A stretch of 8,577 nucleotides of DNA from CAVLCC01 sp963661535 (GTDB lineage Bacteria > Actinomycetota > Coriobacteriia > Coriobacteriales > CADBOM01). Numbering within the stretch: position 1 is the stretch's first letter; each line of letters opens with the position of its first letter. The stretch spans positions 1 through 8,577 of the forward strand of contig CAVLCC010000064.1 of NCBI GenBank assembly GCA_963661535.1, written 5' to 3'. The notes beneath the pieces are model-generated. The model was not told the origin of the DNA. It worked only from the letters and a program-made list of their open reading frames with translations, and did no database searches. Positions 5,966 to 8,577 of the stretch are shown in pieces. A program made the translations under genes and the position numbers.

Positions 5966-7486
5966 ATGATCACGGGAGCAACCAAGAATAAGGTAGATGC
6001 CATCTGGCAAAAGATGTGGGAGGGTGGCATTACCAACCCCATTGAGGTTATTAATCAACTCACCTTTCTAATGTTCATTCGTTCGCTAGATGAGAAGGAA
6101 CTCGAAACCGAGCGCATGGAGCAACTTTTGGGCAAAGAGCAGCCGCATATTTTTCCAAAAACTTATCAAAATGCTTATGGTGCAGAAATCCCAGGCGACC
6201 AGCTGCGTTGGAGCAGCTTCAAAGACAAGCCAGCAGCAGAGATGTATCGCATTGTGAGCGAGTTTGTGTTTCCGTTTGTCAAGAAACTTGGTGACGGGTC
6301 GGCATTCTCTAAAACCATGGAGAATGCAACTTTTGGTTTTCCGGCCGAAAAGCCTTCGCTTTTAGAAAAAGCGATTGACGGAGTTGAGGGACTGCTCGCG
6401 GAGTTCGACAACAATATAGGAGATTTGGGCGACCTCTACGAGTATATGTTGTCCAAGATCTCTACCGCTGGTACTAACGGACAGTTCCGCACTCCGCAGC
6501 ACATTCGCAAGATGATGGTCGAAATGATTAACCCCAAGCCTAGCGAGCTCATATGCGATCCGGCCTGTGGCACAGCAGGATTTTTGATTTCTGCAGCGGA
6601 GCATATTCGCAATAACTATGAGTCAATCATGACTAGCGAGCAATGGGAGAGCTTTACGGGCGCGGGTGAGAAGCCAGCTCAGTTCTCGGGCTTTGAGATG
6701 GACCAGACCATGCTGCGCATCTCCACTATGAACCTCATGCTGCACGGCGTAGATGCTCCCGATGTGCGCTATCTAGATTCTATTTCTAAGAACAACACTG
6801 TGCGGAGCCGCTACGACGTTATCTTGGCGAACCCTCCGTTTAGTGGCACAGTTGATGTTGAGGACATCGACAAGAGCCTGCGTACAATTGTGAAATCTAA
6901 CCAGACTGAGCTGCTGTTTGTTGCTTTATTCTTGCGTATGTTGAAGATAGGCGGGCGCTGCGCATGCATCGTCCCAAACGGAGTGCTGTTTCGTTCTAAC
7001 TCCAAGGCTTATGTTCAGTTGCGTCGAGAGCTGGTGGACAACCAGAAGCTCGAGGCTATTATTCATATGCCCAGTGGTGTGTTTAAACCCTACTCTGGTG
7101 TGAGCACGGCTGTGCTGGTGTTCACCAAAACCGATGCTGGGGGAACCGATGAGGTGTGGATGTATAACATGGAGGGAGACGGCTTTACGCTTGATGATAA
7201 GCGTGGAGTGGATGAGAAGAACGACGATATTCCCAATATTTTGGCTCGTTGGTCTAATTTGGAGGGGGAGAAAGAGCGCGAGCGCACCGAGAAGAGCTTT
7301 CTCGTGCCTAAGGCAGAGATTATAAAGAAAGACTACGACTTCAGCTTTAACAAGTATACAAAGACCGAGTACGAGCGCATAGAGTATCCTCCGACCGAGG
7401 AGATCCTTGCCGATCTAGATGACCTCAACAAGCAGATGACCGAGAGCCTAGCCGAGCTGCGCCGCATGTTGGATGGTGAGGCATAA
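5966..7486 (+). CDS. hsdM: Type I restriction-modification system, DNA methyltransferase subunit M
   Basis: HsdM transfers a methyl group from S-adenosylmethionine to the N6 of adenine and forms the M2S methyltransferase core with the specificity subunit HsdS. Numbered from ATG 5966 (506 residues), the N-terminal helical HsdM domain has KVDAIWQKMWEGGI and FLMFIRSLDEKE (about 8-46). The region TNGQFRTPQHIRKMM (about 171-185) precedes the catalytic domain. SAM-binding motif I is DPACGTAGFL (198-207) and catalytic motif IV is NPPF (289-292). The length fits the family. I prefer ATG 5966 to the in-frame GTG at 5960, because GAAGGG (5951-5956) is nine bases from the ATG but only three from the GTG. 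The TAA overlaps the next ATG by one base, implying translational coupling. No hsdR is seen; it may lie downstream, or the system may be an orphan methylase. Confidence 0.96.
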   Translation: MITGATKNKVDAIWQKMWEGGITNPIEVINQLTFLMFIRSLDEKELETERMEQLLGKEQPHIFPKTYQNAYGAEIPGDQLRWSSFKDKPAAEMYRIVSEFVFPFVKKLGDGSAFSKTMENATFGFPAEKPSLLEKAIDGVEGLLAEFDNNIGDLGDLYEYMLSKISTAGTNGQFRTPQHIRKMMVEMINPKPSELICDPACGTAGFLISAAEHIRNNYESIMTSEQWESFTGAGEKPAQFSGFEMDQTMLRISTMNLMLHGVDAPDVRYLDSISKNNTVRSRYDVILANPPFSGTVDVEDIDKSLRTIVKSNQTELLFVALFLRMLKIGGRCACIVPNGVLFRSNSKAYVQLRRELVDNQKLEAIIHMPSGVFKPYSGVSTAVLVFTKTDAGGTDEVWMYNMEGDGFTLDDKRGVDEKNDDIPNILARWSNLEGEKERERTEKSFLVPKAEIIKKDYDFSFNKYTKTEYERIEYPPTEEILADLDDLNKQMTESLAELRRMLDGEA

Positions 7487-8571
7487 TGAACAAATCAAGC
7501 AACATTGATATTAGCTGTGGAGAGTCTGCCGAGATTCCTAATGAGTCCAATAAGTGTGATGATTTTAACAAGACAACCATTGCGTTATATAAATCAGACG
7601 GAAAGTCTGTGCCCGTAGAAGTTCACTATATGAACGAGACATTTTGGCTCACGCAACAAGAAATGGCAAATTTATTTGGTTGCAGCTCAGACAATATATC
7701 GCTGCATTTAAAAAATATTTATGCATCCAAAGAACTTGATGAAATTTCAACTACCGAGAAAATCTCGACAGTTCAACAAGAAGGAACACGGGCGATACAA
7801 AGAAAGCGCAACTTCTACAACCTAGATGCAATCATTGCGGTGGGCTACCGCGTAAATTCTCTTAAAGCAACGCGCTTTCGCCAGTGGGCAACAACAACTC
7901 TTAAAGAATATATAAAGAAAGGCTTTGTCTTAGACGATGAACGCCTAAAATCCGGCCCAAACGAATTTGACAAAGATTATTTCAGAGAACTTCTTGAGCG
8001 TATCCACTCGATCAGAGCAAGTGAACGCAGAATATGGCAACAAATTACAGATATCTTTGCCGAGTGCAGTATCGACTACGATAAAGACTCTGCAATTACA
8101 CATGCATTTTATGCAAACGTGCAAAACAAATTTCATTATGCAATAACTGGTCAAACTGCAGCGGAGATTATTTATGAAAAAGCAGACGCATCAAAAGAAA
8201 ATATGGGGCTAACTACATGGAAAAATGCTCCTCATGGTCGAATTTTGAAAAGTGATGTTTCGATTGCGAAGAACTATCTGGATGAAAAGCAAATAAGGAG
8301 ACTTGAAAGAGCAGTTAGTGGATTTTTTGATTACATTGAGGATCTTGTTGAACGGGGTAATGCCTTTACGATGGATGAATTTGTTAAAAGCGTTAACGAA
8401 TTTTTGGAGTTTAGACGCTACGACATACTCGATGGGCACGGTTTGGTCTCAGCATCAAATGCAAAAAAGAAAGCTGAAAGCGAATATGATGAATATAACC
8501 GAACGCAGCCAATAGAGTCGGACTTTGATAGAGAAGTGAAGCGGCTTCTTGGCGGTGATTGTGATGAGTAA
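7486..8571 (+). CDS. RhuM-family protein (Virulence_RhuM) in a type I R-M operon
   Basis: This is a 361-residue protein. After a variable first 30 residues, YKSDGKSVPVEVHYMNETFW leads into LTQQEMANLFGCSSDNISLH (55-74), a helix-turn-helix-like segment of the RhuM family. RKRNFYNLDAIIAVGYRVNS (106-125) and FRQWATTTLKEYIKKGFVLD (131-150) follow, the family core. The C-terminal half has GQTAAEIIYEKADASKENMG (222-241) and a conserved RRYDILDGHGLVSASNAKKK block (310-329). RhuM was named from a Salmonella pathogenicity island. Its molecular function is not established, but relatives are common between hsdM and hsdS genes. The start codon overlaps the hsdM stop, with GGTGAGG at 7475-7481 as a likely ribosome-binding site. 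The N-terminus looks 20-30 residues longer than homologues I recall. A DNA-binding regulator or accessory role is inference. Composition is more AT-rich than the end of hsdM. Confidence 0.85.
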   Translation: MNKSSNIDISCGESAEIPNESNKCDDFNKTTIALYKSDGKSVPVEVHYMNETFWLTQQEMANLFGCSSDNISLHLKNIYASKELDEISTTEKISTVQQEGTRAIQRKRNFYNLDAIIAVGYRVNSLKATRFRQWATTTLKEYIKKGFVLDDERLKSGPNEFDKDYFRELLERIHSIRASERRIWQQITDIFAECSIDYDKDSAITHAFYANVQNKFHYAITGQTAAEIIYEKADASKENMGLTTWKNAPHGRILKSDVSIAKNYLDEKQIRRLERAVSGFFDYIEDLVERGNAFTMDEFVKSVNEFLEFRRYDILDGHGLVSASNAKKKAESEYDEYNRTQPIESDFDREVKRLLGGDCDE

Positions 8572-8577
8572 CAAATC
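8564..8577 (+). CDS. Start of next operon gene, possibly hsdS (partial, runs off window)
   Basis: An ATG at 8564-8566 opens a frame reading M-S-N-K and then leaves the window. It overlaps the RhuM stop codon by eight bases (ATGAGTAA), the kind of overlap seen in tightly coupled operons. By position in type I loci, hsdS is the most likely identity, but only four codons are visible and nothing in them identifies the product. Confidence 0.4.

Noticed and set aside
5960..7486. GTG 5960 as the hsdM start
   Set aside because: The GAAGGG box ends only three bases before the GTG but nine before ATG 5966, so the ATG is the better start. The difference is two residues.

Overview
The window looks like accessory and neighbouring chromosomal DNA from a moderately AT-rich bacterium. 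My best guess is a member of the Coriobacteriia (the Atopobium/Lancefieldella/Fannyhessea group), based on the style of the amidohydrolase, the DUF4013-like membrane protein and the HsdM. That assignment is from memory of protein style and is not proven here. The sequence comes from a draft assembly, because ten N bases interrupt one gene.

Region 1 (1-1198): the left edge holds the right end of an ISL3-like insertion sequence, made up of the last 50 codons of the transposase, its stop and a terminal-repeat-like sequence. Directly after it lies a choloylglycine-hydrolase/linear-amide C-N hydrolase (Ntn fold) gene that has lost its 5' end. The presumed nucleophile Cys is three codons upstream of the first ATG, so the obvious ORF start is misleading. 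I read this as a gene broken by the IS.

Region 2 (1302-4147): a YtcJ-like metal-dependent amidohydrolase is followed, after 43 bases and with no terminator between them, by a multi-spanning DUF4013-like membrane protein. The membrane gene contains the N gap. Its two halves are out of frame across the 10 Ns, and its real end is an Ala/Glu-rich tail stopping at 4102. A strong hairpin with A and T tracts closes the region and can serve both strands.

Region 3 (4211-5789): a two-gene small multidrug resistance (SMR) efflux operon on the minus strand is divergent from a MerR-family regulator. The intergenic region holds a textbook MerR-type promoter facing the SMR genes: TTGACT and TAGGAT separated by 19 bp, with a dyad inside the spacer. 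The charge distribution of the two SMR subunits predicts opposite membrane orientations, hence an antiparallel heterodimer. This is a self-contained drug-sensing and efflux cassette.

Region 4 (5966-8577, running off the right edge): a type I restriction-modification operon starts with hsdM. A RhuM-family gene overlaps its stop codon by one base, and the first codons of a further gene (probably hsdS, unproven) overlap the RhuM stop by 8 bases. No hsdR is visible, so if present it lies outside.

I found no tRNA, rRNA, CRISPR array or riboswitch. The most unusual points are the IS-decapitated Ntn hydrolase, the frame-breaking gap before a repeat tail, the MerR operator with its asymmetric SMR pair, and RhuM embedded in the modification operon. 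None of these amounts to a clearly new system on sequence alone.
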